A stretch of 49,638 nt of DNA, from NCBI GenBank assembly GCA_945869365.1, contig CAMBOW010000006.1, forward strand, positions 1 through 49,638, in the 5' to 3' direction. The first letter of the stretch is position 1; every line of letters starts with the position of its first letter. Positions 16,985-24,775 of this stretch are shown here, one piece after another. Under the pieces are notes generated by a model, which searched no databases, had not been told where the DNA came from, and saw only the letters and a list, made by a program, of their open reading frames with translations. Made by a program: the position numbers and the translations under genes. The stretch comes from Flavobacterium psychrophilum. Lineage in GTDB: Bacteria > Bacteroidota > Bacteroidia > Flavobacteriales > Flavobacteriaceae.

Positions 16985-17497
16985 ATGAGTAGAACCAATT
17001 TAAAAAAATACACAAAAGAACTCACGAAGGCTCAACTGGAAGAACAGCTACTTGTACTGTATGATAAATTTCCAGCAGTGAAAATCTATTATGATTTTGT
17101 ATTTAATCCCAACGAACGAAAATTGGCCAACGATGCGCGGCTAAAAATAGCCCAAGAGTATTTCCCGAGTTCTACCAAAAAACCGAAATTACGTCGATCT
17201 ATTGCGCAAAAACTACTCAAGCATTTTATTGCCTTGGGTGTTGACCCATTTGTAATTGCCGATTTAATGTTGTTTTCTATCGAAATCGCCCAATCCTACA
17301 CCGCTGACAAACCTAGCAAACAAGAGGCATTTTATAAAAGTATGTTGTTGGCTTCCCATCAAGCGCTTGCTTTTATGTCCGAACAAGGAATTTTGTATGA
17401 GTTTAAAGCAAGACTACTAAAAATTTGTCAGGCAACTTCTGAGCAAAATTGGCCGAACAACTATGCTTTTGATGCAATAGCAACAAGCTTAGATTAA
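16985..17497 (+). CDS. DUF6155-like conserved protein
   Basis: The 170-residue product is soluble and mostly helical, with no signal peptide or membrane helix. The opening KKYTKELTKAQLEEQLLVLYDKFP and FNPNERKLANDARLKIAQEYFP resemble a small family, DUF6155, that I know from Bacteroidota. No catalytic motif is evident. It lies 76 bp before the helicase gene, which has its own -7-like box, so an operon is possible but not required. Function unknown. Confidence 0.6.
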   Translation: MSRTNLKKYTKELTKAQLEEQLLVLYDKFPAVKIYYDFVFNPNERKLANDARLKIAQEYFPSSTKKPKLRRSIAQKLLKHFIALGVDPFVIADLMLFSIEIAQSYTADKPSKQEAFYKSMLLASHQALAFMSEQGILYEFKARLLKICQATSEQNWPNNYAFDAIATSLD

Positions 17498-17546
17498 ATT
17501 TTCAAACATATTCCGGAAAGAGTAGGGGCTAATCGGTTTTATACTG

Positions 17547-17554
17547 TAGTTTTG
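17547..17554 (+). promoter_or_regulatory. Possible -7 box for the helicase gene
   Basis: TAGTTTTG fits TAnnTTTG and lies 19 bp before the ATG at 17574. No clear -33 TTTG is present at the right distance. Confidence 0.35.
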
Positions 17555-17573
17555 CAAAAATCTACCAATCACA

Positions 17574-19103
17574 ATGCCGTCAGCTCATTTCGCACAAGAA
17601 TTAGAAGAAAAAAAGGAACTCTACGGGTATCAACAAGGCGATATTGACGCAATTTTTGAGCGCTTTGAAAACCAAAATACCAATTATCATTTACTGTATC
17701 AATTGCCTACTGGTGGCGGAAAAACTGTTATTTTCTCCGAGATTGTTCGGCGGTATTTAACCCAAAGCTCAAAAAAAGTAGTTGTACTTACGCACCGCAT
17801 TGAATTGTGCAAACAAACCTCAAAGATGCTCAACGGGTTTGATGTGCGCAATAAAATAATTAATAGCAAAATCAAAGATTTACCAGATCAAAACGACTAT
17901 TCTTGTTTTGTAGCTATGGTGGAGACCCTGAAAAACAGGATTAACGACAATAAATTGCATTTGGATAACATTGGGCTCGTAATTATTGATGAGGCGCACT
18001 ATAATTCGTTTCGAAAATTGTTGAGTTCGTTTAAAAATGCCTTTATCCTTGGCGTTACGGCTACACCGCTGAGCTCTAACATTAAAATGCCAATGCACGA
18101 TAATTATGACGAACTCATTGTGGGTGATCCTATAGAATCTTTGATACAAAAAGGCTACCTCGCCAAAGCCACTACCTACAGTTATGATGTTGGGCTCACC
18201 TCTTTAAAAGTGGGAATCAACGGGGATTACACCGTAAAATCATCCGATGATTTGTATTCAAACATGGCGATGCAAGAAAAATTGCTCCACGCTTATACCG
18301 AAAAGGCCATTGGCACTAAAACCTTAATTTTTAATAACGGGATTAACACTTCATTATACGTATACGAAACCTTTAAAGAGGCGGGCTATGCAATTCGGCA
18401 TTTAGACAATACGAGTTCTAGCGAAGAACGAAAAGAGATTTTGAGTTGGTTTAAAAAAACGCCCGATGCGGTATTAACCTCAGTGGGAATTTTAACCACC
18501 GGATTTGATGAACCCACTGTTAGAACCATCATTCTGAACCGAGCAACCAAATCGCTTACGTTGTATTTTCAGATGATTGGTAGAGGATCCAGAAAATTGC
18601 CCAATAAATCAGATTTTACGGTGATTGATTTGGGTAATAATGCCGCCCGTTTTGGGTTATGGAATGAACCAATTGACTGGCAGCACATATTTAAATCGCC
18701 AGAATATTACCTCGAAAATTTGCGCGATGATGTAGACATCGAACTGCATTTTAAATACCAAATGCCACCCGAAGTGCGGGCCAAATTCAAAAACACCCTT
18801 GATATTTCTTTTGATGTCGATGCCGAACACAAAGATGCAATCGCCAAAAATTTACGATCCAAAATTGTACTCGAAAAATCGTTAGCTCAGCATGCCGCCA
18901 TGTGTGTAGATAATTCAGCTGGAATTCTCGAAGCAAAAGGTTTGGCCAAGGAATTAGCGCCCGATATTGAAAGCCGCATGAAACGCTATGCCAATTGCTT
19001 GAGCCATTGTTCTAAAAATTACCGCGAATGGCTGATTGAAGATTACAAGCTAAAATTAACACTCCTTATCGGAAAGCTCATTCGCGAGCAACTAGTTGAT
19101 TAA
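17574..19103 (+). CDS. DEAD/DEAH-box superfamily 2 helicase
   Basis: The 509-residue protein has a complete SF2 core. Walker A is LPTGGGKT (44-51), motif Ia is VVVLTHRIELCKQT, the DEAH box is at 139-142 (IIDEAHYNSF), motif III is GVTATPLSS, and motif VI is FQMIGRGSRKLP. The order fits RecQ/UvrB-like 'type III restriction res subunit' helicases. The C-terminal 130 residues are family-specific and have a KFKNTLDISFDVDAEHKD region of unknown function. There is no nuclease or methylase neighbour, so a restriction system is not supported. A general role in DNA or RNA remodelling in the cytoplasm is likely. Confidence 0.85.
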   Translation: MPSAHFAQELEEKKELYGYQQGDIDAIFERFENQNTNYHLLYQLPTGGGKTVIFSEIVRRYLTQSSKKVVVLTHRIELCKQTSKMLNGFDVRNKIINSKIKDLPDQNDYSCFVAMVETLKNRINDNKLHLDNIGLVIIDEAHYNSFRKLLSSFKNAFILGVTATPLSSNIKMPMHDNYDELIVGDPIESLIQKGYLAKATTYSYDVGLTSLKVGINGDYTVKSSDDLYSNMAMQEKLLHAYTEKAIGTKTLIFNNGINTSLYVYETFKEAGYAIRHLDNTSSSEERKEILSWFKKTPDAVLTSVGILTTGFDEPTVRTIILNRATKSLTLYFQMIGRGSRKLPNKSDFTVIDLGNNAARFGLWNEPIDWQHIFKSPEYYLENLRDDVDIELHFKYQMPPEVRAKFKNTLDISFDVDAEHKDAIAKNLRSKIVLEKSLAQHAAMCVDNSAGILEAKGLAKELAPDIESRMKRYANCLSHCSKNYREWLIEDYKLKLTLLIGKLIREQLVD

Positions 19104-19557
19104 TTGGGAATCATAATAGTAGTGTGATTTAATTACTTTAACTATATAATTAGTAACACAGATTAGATGAATTATTTAAATCTATAAAATCTACTTTATA
19201 AATATATATAAAATCTACTTTATAAAAAATCTGTTCCATTTTGGAGATCTGTGTATCCAAGATGAAATTAAGCATAAGAATTTATAAGCAACACAGATAG
19301 GCTGAATTATTTAAATATAAAATTTTTTTATTTAATTTGAGCTCTGTAACAAAATTCAAATCCACTTTATACTATAACAGTAAGGATCTAAGGATCTTTT
19401 ATCGAAATAGTTGAAATCAGCTATCACATAAATATACACTATAATAAAAACTATAATTTATATTATGTAAAACAGAAAATTGTTAAGATGTACCCTAAGT
19501 CTAGCTTGTTTTGTATGAATATAACGGCTAAATTTACCAACCTATTATAATGTGTAC
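19104..19557. other. AT-rich intergenic region with short repeats, no gene seen
   Basis: This 454-bp gap holds no supportable reading frame and no recognisable RNA gene. It is very AT-rich and contains the repeats listed separately at 19155-19316. A TTTG at 19510-19513 and TAAATTTA at 19529-19536 resemble promoter parts for the downstream DUF294 gene, but the spacing is 15 bp and the second box ends in A, not G. Confidence 0.7.
19155..19316. repeat. Small repeat cluster with inverted ends
   Basis: A 20-bp sequence, TATAAAATCTACTTTATAAA, occurs twice without change at 19183-19202 and 19207-19226. A 27-bp sequence beginning AACACAGAT and ending GAATTATTTAAAT occurs at 19155-19181 and, with about three changes, at 19290-19316. 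The first copy is bounded by inverted ends, ACACAGAT at 19156-19163 and ATCTGTGT at 19247-19254, so the first element is about 99 bp. There is no coding content. Confidence 0.8.
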
Positions 19558-21471
19558 ATGAACCCTATTGCCAATCAACTTGCAGTTTTCTTAAAAAACT
19601 ATTTGCCATTCAGCATTTTGTCTGATTTGGAAATGCTCACGGTGGCCACACATATTAAGGTTATTCACTTAGAAAAAAACCAAACCTTATTTCGCATCAA
19701 TGATGTATTACACGACAGTTTCTATGTTGTGGCAACTGGTATAATTAATTTATCGGTGATCTCTGATGCCGAAGAAACTTTCCTAAATAAATGTACCGCT
19801 GGCGATGTGTTTGGATTGCGGCCCTTTTTCGCCAAAAACAACTACATGATGACAGCCAAAGCCCGTGAAGAATGTTTGGTCTACGCTATACCTATTGCCA
19901 CGTTTCGTCCGTTTGTGGCACAGAATTCAGAAGTGCTTAATTTCTTGTTGGAAAGTTTTGCTACCAATTCGACCAATCCGGGTGATATAGAAACTAAAGG
20001 CAAACTGTTATCAGACAATGTGATTTTAGGTAATCAACAATCGGATATACATTTGTTTCAATCCCTTGTTTATAGCAAAACACCTCTTGTGTGTTCGCCT
20101 TCTGCTTCTGTAAAACAAGTCGCTCAGCTCATGACAGACAATGTGTTGGATAGTGTTTTGGTGTTGCAAAACAATTTTCCAATAGGTATTGTTACCGATA
20201 CCGATATGCGCACAAAAATTGCTACAGGCCGTTTTTCTATAGACGTTACTGTTGATAAAATAATGAGCAGTCCGGTAATTACCGTGCCCGAAAATGTGTC
20301 CCTTGCCGAATCCCAATTGTTGTTGCTTAAGCACAATGTAAGCCATTTGTGTGTCACTCAAGACGGTACAGACAAAACAGCTATTCGGGGCATCATCCGC
20401 GAACACGATTTAATATTGGCTCAAGCCAGTAACCCGGGGGTTTTAATCAAAGAAATTAAGCGTTCGCAAGACGTAGTTTCGTTAAAACTCGTGCGATCAA
20501 AGCTCACCGAATTGATACAGACTTCAATAGTAAAAAATATTCCCCTTTCTCAGGTAGCCAATATTTCTGCCGAAATTACCACGGCTTTACTGAAGCGTTC
20601 TATTGAGTTGGCTATTTTAGATTTGGGTTCCCCTCCTGCACGTTTTGCTTGGATTAGCACAGGCAGTCAGGCGCGTAAAGAGCAATTGTTATTCACCGAT
20701 ACCGATAATATTTTGGTGTTTGATGATGTAGCCGAAGAAAATTTTAGAGACGTAAAAGAATATTTTATCCGCTTGTCGAAAAAGACCTTGTCTTTTTTAG
20801 AATACATCGGTTATCCGGCTTGTGATAATCAACACAATTCTTCAAACATTATTTGGTCTAAGTCATTGACAGACTGGACAAAACAATATACAAATTGGAT
20901 TAAAAATCCAGGTGAAAATTCAAATGAGATTAACGCCATTTTCTTTGATTTAACCTTTGTGTATGGTGAGCCAAAATTTGAGGAAACTGTCTCAGATGCT
21001 GTGTTTCAGCTCACTTTTAAAAACAAATTGTTTTTTGATTTCTTAGGAAACGATACGTTGCGGAAGCCGCCGGCCCTTAGTTTTTTCAAAAAATATATTG
21101 TAGAAGAATCCGGAAGCAACAAAGATAAATTTGACATAAAAAACCGCGTGCAAATGGCCTTGGTTGACGGGGCAAGACTCTTTATTTTGCATCACAATAT
21201 TCGCGGAATTTCTAACACCTATATGCGATTCAAGCAATTAGCGATGGTTGATGTGAAAAATTCGGAGTTATTTTTAAATTGCGCAGAAGCCTTTATAGTT
21301 GTTTCTCGCATTCGCACCATTGAAGGGCTAAAAAATGATTCTACCGGTCAATTTGTGATCTTGGACGAACTATCAAAAGCAGACAAAGAAAAACTCAAAA
21401 ATACTTTGCAACCCATTAAGGATTTAGAAGACCTCATTAAAGATACCTTTCAATTAACTAAATTCTCCTAA
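19558..21471 (+). CDS. cNMP-binding/CBS/DUF294 nucleotidyltransferase-like signalling protein
   Basis: The ATG at 19558 is preferred to a GTG two codons upstream. Domains in the 637-residue product are a cyclic-nucleotide-binding fold (about 15-130), two CBS domains (about 170-235 and 240-295), a DUF294 nucleotidyltransferase-like domain with GSQARKEQLLFTDTDN (G369-N384), and a C-terminal DUF294-associated domain (about 475-630). The GS-x-R and T-D-x-D pattern is that of the GlnD/polymerase-beta fold, so nucleotide transfer is possible. The start of the exonuclease-like gene follows after 2 bp. This pair is often found beside acetyl-CoA synthetase genes, as here, which points to regulation of acetate use. 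Confidence 0.88.
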   Translation: MNPIANQLAVFLKNYLPFSILSDLEMLTVATHIKVIHLEKNQTLFRINDVLHDSFYVVATGIINLSVISDAEETFLNKCTAGDVFGLRPFFAKNNYMMTAKAREECLVYAIPIATFRPFVAQNSEVLNFLLESFATNSTNPGDIETKGKLLSDNVILGNQQSDIHLFQSLVYSKTPLVCSPSASVKQVAQLMTDNVLDSVLVLQNNFPIGIVTDTDMRTKIATGRFSIDVTVDKIMSSPVITVPENVSLAESQLLLLKHNVSHLCVTQDGTDKTAIRGIIREHDLILAQASNPGVLIKEIKRSQDVVSLKLVRSKLTELIQTSIVKNIPLSQVANISAEITTALLKRSIELAILDLGSPPARFAWISTGSQARKEQLLFTDTDNILVFDDVAEENFRDVKEYFIRLSKKTLSFLEYIGYPACDNQHNSSNIIWSKSLTDWTKQYTNWIKNPGENSNEINAIFFDLTFVYGEPKFEETVSDAVFQLTFKNKLFFDFLGNDTLRKPPALSFFKKYIVEESGSNKDKFDIKNRVQMALVDGARLFILHHNIRGISNTYMRFKQLAMVDVKNSELFLNCAEAFIVVSRIRTIEGLKNDSTGQFVILDELSKADKEKLKNTLQPIKDLEDLIKDTFQLTKFS

Positions 21472-21473
21472 GT

Positions 21474-22070
21474 ATGCTTGATTGGATTAAATATATGCAC
21501 AACGATCATCCCGAATTTTGGAAGTCATATTTAGCCAAGTTTGCTCAAAAATCCAACCGATTTGTGGTGATAAGTGCTGCGGCTACTGGAACAAGTCCAA
21601 GCAACGATGTATTACTTTCTTTGGGCGCTGTTGCCGTTGAGCACAACGCAATAATCGTGAAGGAATCAATTGAAATGGTGTTGCAGCAGTATAAATTTTT
21701 ACATGAAAATGGACTTTCCAATGCCTACATTATCGAAAGTGAACTGCCCAAATTGGGAGAAGCTGAAGCAATTCAGAATTTTGTAGACTACTTAGGTAAT
21801 GCCATTTTGGTTGGTTATCGAATTAATAATACATTAGAGATGATGAACATCGCATTGGCCAATATGGGGTGTGGTCGATTAAGAAATGAGGCACTCGATT
21901 TGGAAATTATGCACCGAAAATTGCAAGATTTATCCGAAGTTTCTATTCCTGCCCCACAACTTTTAGCCCTGTATAAAGTACCCGAATTACATCCTACACA
22001 TACCGCCTTGCAAGCATATTCACTGGCTTTATTGTTTTTAAAACTAAAAATTCGTTTAGGTATTCGCTAA
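21474..22070 (+). CDS. DnaQ/exonuclease-fold protein lacking catalytic acids
   Basis: The 198-residue protein follows the DEDD 3'-5' exonuclease layout but is missing the metal ligands. The Exo I site, usually FD-x-ETTG, reads ISAAATG (33-39), so both acids are gone. The Exo II Asp position is T120 in VGYRINNT. In Exo III, H176 remains but the Asp five residues later is A181. Supporting fold marks remain, including LLSLGAVAV and the FVDYLGNAILVGY strand. Exonuclease activity is therefore unlikely, and a structural or ligand-binding role with the DUF294 protein is more plausible. It ends 16 bp before the convergent acs gene. Confidence 0.82.
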   Translation: MLDWIKYMHNDHPEFWKSYLAKFAQKSNRFVVISAAATGTSPSNDVLLSLGAVAVEHNAIIVKESIEMVLQQYKFLHENGLSNAYIIESELPKLGEAEAIQNFVDYLGNAILVGYRINNTLEMMNIALANMGCGRLRNEALDLEIMHRKLQDLSEVSIPAPQLLALYKVPELHPTHTALQAYSLALLFLKLKIRLGIR

Positions 22071-22086
22071 AATCTGCGATTTACTA

Positions 22087-23994
22087 TTATATTTTTTCCT
22101 CTTTTATTTCATCCACAATTTCGGGATTCAATAAGGTAGACGTATCCCCAAAATTACTAAAGTCACCTTCGGCAATTTTGCGTAAAATGCGGCGCATAAT
22201 TTTACCGGATCTGGTTTTGGGCAAGCCCGATACAAATTGAATTTTGTCCAATTTAGCAATGGGTCCTATTTGATCCGATATCAATTGATTAATCTCGGTA
22301 CGTAAATTGTCTTGGTTTCGGCTTTCTCCGGTTTCTTTCAAAATTACATAACCATACAACGCATTTCCTTTGATTTCGTGCGGGAATCCCACAATGGCAC
22401 TTTCGGCTACGGCTGGGTGTTCGTTGATGGCATCTTCAATTGGTGCGGTTCCCAAGTTATGCCCCGAAACAATCACAATATCGTCTACCCTTCCTGTAAT
22501 ACGGTAATAGCCTACTTCGTCACGCAAAGCCCCGTCGCCAGTGAAATATTTACCGGGGAATGCGGAGAAATAAGTGTCTTTGTATCGATGGTGATCGCCC
22601 CAAATAGTTCTGGCAATGGACGGCCAAGGAAACTTAATGCACAGATTACCAGTTACTTGATTCTCTTCAATTTCGTTTTTTTGCTCGTCCATAAGTACCG
22701 GTTGTATTCCGGGCAACGGCAAGGATGCATAGGTAGGTTTGGTTGGTGTTACAAAGGCAAGAGGCGAAATCATTATTCCACCCGTTTCGGTTTGCCACCA
22801 GGTGTCAACTAAGGGACAACGCTTCCCTCCTACGTGGTCGTTGTACCAGTGCCAAGCCTCTTCGTTGATGGGTTCTCCTACCGATCCAATTACTTTTAAA
22901 CTTTTTAACGCAAAGGGTTGTACGTAATCTAAGCTTTCTTTGGCCAAGGCACGAATGGCTGTTGGCGCCGTGTAAAACTGAGTAACTTTGTGTTTTTCGA
23001 TTACTTCCCAGAATCGGCTGAAATCGGGATAGGACGGAACGCCTTCAAATATAACTGTTGTAGCACCATTTAGTAACGGTCCATATAAAATATAGGAATG
23101 TCCGGTTATCCAGCCAATATCGGCCGTACACCAAAATATATCATTCTCTTCGTAATTGAATACATTTTTAAACGTATAGGCCGTATACACCATATAGCCG
23201 GCGGTAGTATGCACCATGCCTTTGGGTTTTCCTGTTGAACCCGAAGTGTACAAAATGAACAGCGGATCTTCAGCATCCATAATTTCGGCCACATTGTTGT
23301 CTAAAGCGGCGTCTAATAACGGCTGCAACCAAACGTCGCGTCCTTCTTTCATATTTACCGCAGTGTTGGTTCGGTTTACAACTAATACTTGTTTCACCGA
23401 AGGACATTTATCTAAAGCCTCATCTACAATTCCTTTGAGATCAATGGTTTTGTTTCCGCGAAAGCCACCGTCAGAAGTAATAACCAATTTACATGCGCTG
23501 TCGTTAATTCGCGCAGCTACAGCCGACGCCGAAAATCCGGCAAATACCACCGAATGAATGGCACCAATTCGGGCACAAGCCAAAACCGCTACCGACAATT
23601 CGGGGATCATAGGCAAGTAAATGCACACGCGATCCCCTTTCTGAATACCTTGTTCGCGCAATACATTGGCCATTTTTGATACACGTATATACAATTCGTT
23701 GTAGCTGATGTGTTGGGCTTCTTCGGCTGGATTATTGGGTTCAAAAATTAGGGCCGTTTTCTCGCCTCTTTTGGCTAAATGTCTGTCGATACAGTTTTTA
23801 GTAATGTTCACTTTGGCATCCACAAACCATTTGAATTCTGCTTTTTCAAAATCAAACTCAAATACATTGTCCCATTTTTGGTACCAAGTGAAATTTTCGT
23901 CGGCAATTCGGTCCCAAAATTTACGGGGTTCTCGAATTGACTTTTTATACATTTTAAAGTAATTTTCTAAATTCAGAATTTTGTAGTAGCTCAT
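22087..23994 (-). CDS. acs: Acetyl-CoA synthetase
   Basis: The ATG at 23994 (MSYYKILNLENYF) is chosen; the upstream TTG would add an unusual hydrophobic tail. The 635-residue enzyme activates acetate with ATP and CoA through acetyl-AMP. Visible motifs are YTSGSTGKPKG (the P-loop), DIGWITGHSYILYGPL, VDTWWQTETGG, YFTGDGA, DDIVIVSGHNLGTAPIED, and KTRSGKIMRR with the C-terminal catalytic lysine, which in other bacteria is controlled by acetylation. Length and order are standard. It converges on the DUF294/exonuclease-fold pair, a pairing seen around acetate genes elsewhere. Confidence 0.95.
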   Translation of the reverse strand: MSYYKILNLENYFKMYKKSIREPRKFWDRIADENFTWYQKWDNVFEFDFEKAEFKWFVDAKVNITKNCIDRHLAKRGEKTALIFEPNNPAEEAQHISYNELYIRVSKMANVLREQGIQKGDRVCIYLPMIPELSVAVLACARIGAIHSVVFAGFSASAVAARINDSACKLVITSDGGFRGNKTIDLKGIVDEALDKCPSVKQVLVVNRTNTAVNMKEGRDVWLQPLLDAALDNNVAEIMDAEDPLFILYTSGSTGKPKGMVHTTAGYMVYTAYTFKNVFNYEENDIFWCTADIGWITGHSYILYGPLLNGATTVIFEGVPSYPDFSRFWEVIEKHKVTQFYTAPTAIRALAKESLDYVQPFALKSLKVIGSVGEPINEEAWHWYNDHVGGKRCPLVDTWWQTETGGIMISPLAFVTPTKPTYASLPLPGIQPVLMDEQKNEIEENQVTGNLCIKFPWPSIARTIWGDHHRYKDTYFSAFPGKYFTGDGALRDEVGYYRITGRVDDIVIVSGHNLGTAPIEDAINEHPAVAESAIVGFPHEIKGNALYGYVILKETGESRNQDNLRTEINQLISDQIGPIAKLDKIQFVSGLPKTRSGKIMRRILRKIAEGDFSNFGDTSTLLNPEIVDEIKEEKI

Positions 23995-24169
23995 GTATAG
24001 AAATTGGATTATAGCGGTAAATATACTCAACTCAAGGAAATAAATTACTCCATAATTCAGCCAATAAAAGCACTAAATTCTACTCAAATTTTATCCTAAA
24101 TATTTAGTGGCTAATTTGATATATATTCATTATATTTTTAGTTTATTTGTGTATCTATCTTTACATATA

Positions 24170-24775
24170 ATGGAATTTGACCCAGCTAAAATTGACAATA
24201 CTTTAGTATATCGCCTGTTAACTTCGATTATTATTCCACGCCCCATTGCTTGGGTGTCTTCGATTAGTGAAAATGGGATTAATAATTTAGCGCCTTTTTC
24301 TTATTTCAATATGGTGGGAGACGATCCACCGCACGTGATGTTCTCAACACGCAGAGACAACAACAGCAACAAAGACACGTTGAATAATGTGTTGGCGACC
24401 CACCAATTTGTGGTCAACATGGTTACCAAAGACTTGGCCGAACCCATGCATGCCTCGTCTGCAACTGTTGCTGCTGAAGTAGATGAATTTGAATTGGTGG
24501 GCGTTACGCCTATTCCATCTGTAAAAGTAAAACCCATGCGCGTGGCCGAAAGTCAGATACAGTTGGAATGCGAATTGGTGCATCATTATTTTTTAGAAGA
24601 TCACCAGCAAGGTGGTGCCTGTGTGCTCATCGGTCGTGTGGTCATGATTCACATAACCGATGAATTACTACTCGATGAAGCAAGAATAAATAATGAATTA
24701 TACAAACCCATTGCTCGTCTTGGCGGTTCCAACTACAGCGAGCAAGGAGAAATTTTCTCCATCAAAAGAAAGTAA
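24170..24775 (+). CDS. Flavin reductase family protein
   Basis: The ATG at 24170 (MEFDPAKID) is chosen over a GTG at 24107 that would add a poor tail. The 201-residue product is a split-barrel FMN-binding protein with IIPRPIAWVSS, NLAPFSYFNMVGDDPPHVMFS and NVLATHQFVVNMV, all typical of the flavin reductase-like family. Its stop touches the start of the monooxygenase gene (0 bp between TAA and ATG), so the two are translationally linked. It may supply reduced flavin or act as a separate flavoenzyme in the aromatic pathway, but the monooxygenase belongs to a class that normally reduces its own FAD, so the exact role is unclear. Confidence 0.85.
   Translation: MEFDPAKIDNTLVYRLLTSIIIPRPIAWVSSISENGINNLAPFSYFNMVGDDPPHVMFSTRRDNNSNKDTLNNVLATHQFVVNMVTKDLAEPMHASSATVAAEVDEFELVGVTPIPSVKVKPMRVAESQIQLECELVHHYFLEDHQQGGACVLIGRVVMIHITDELLLDEARINNELYKPIARLGGSNYSEQGEIFSIKRK

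Noticed and set aside
17574-19103. Type III or type I restriction subunit
   Set aside because: The helicase core is of that broad type, but there is no methylase, specificity or nuclease gene beside it.
22312-22812. 166-codon open frame on the plus strand inside acs
   Set aside because: It is opposite the well-supported acs frame, its translation has no recognisable domain, and it has no separate start context.
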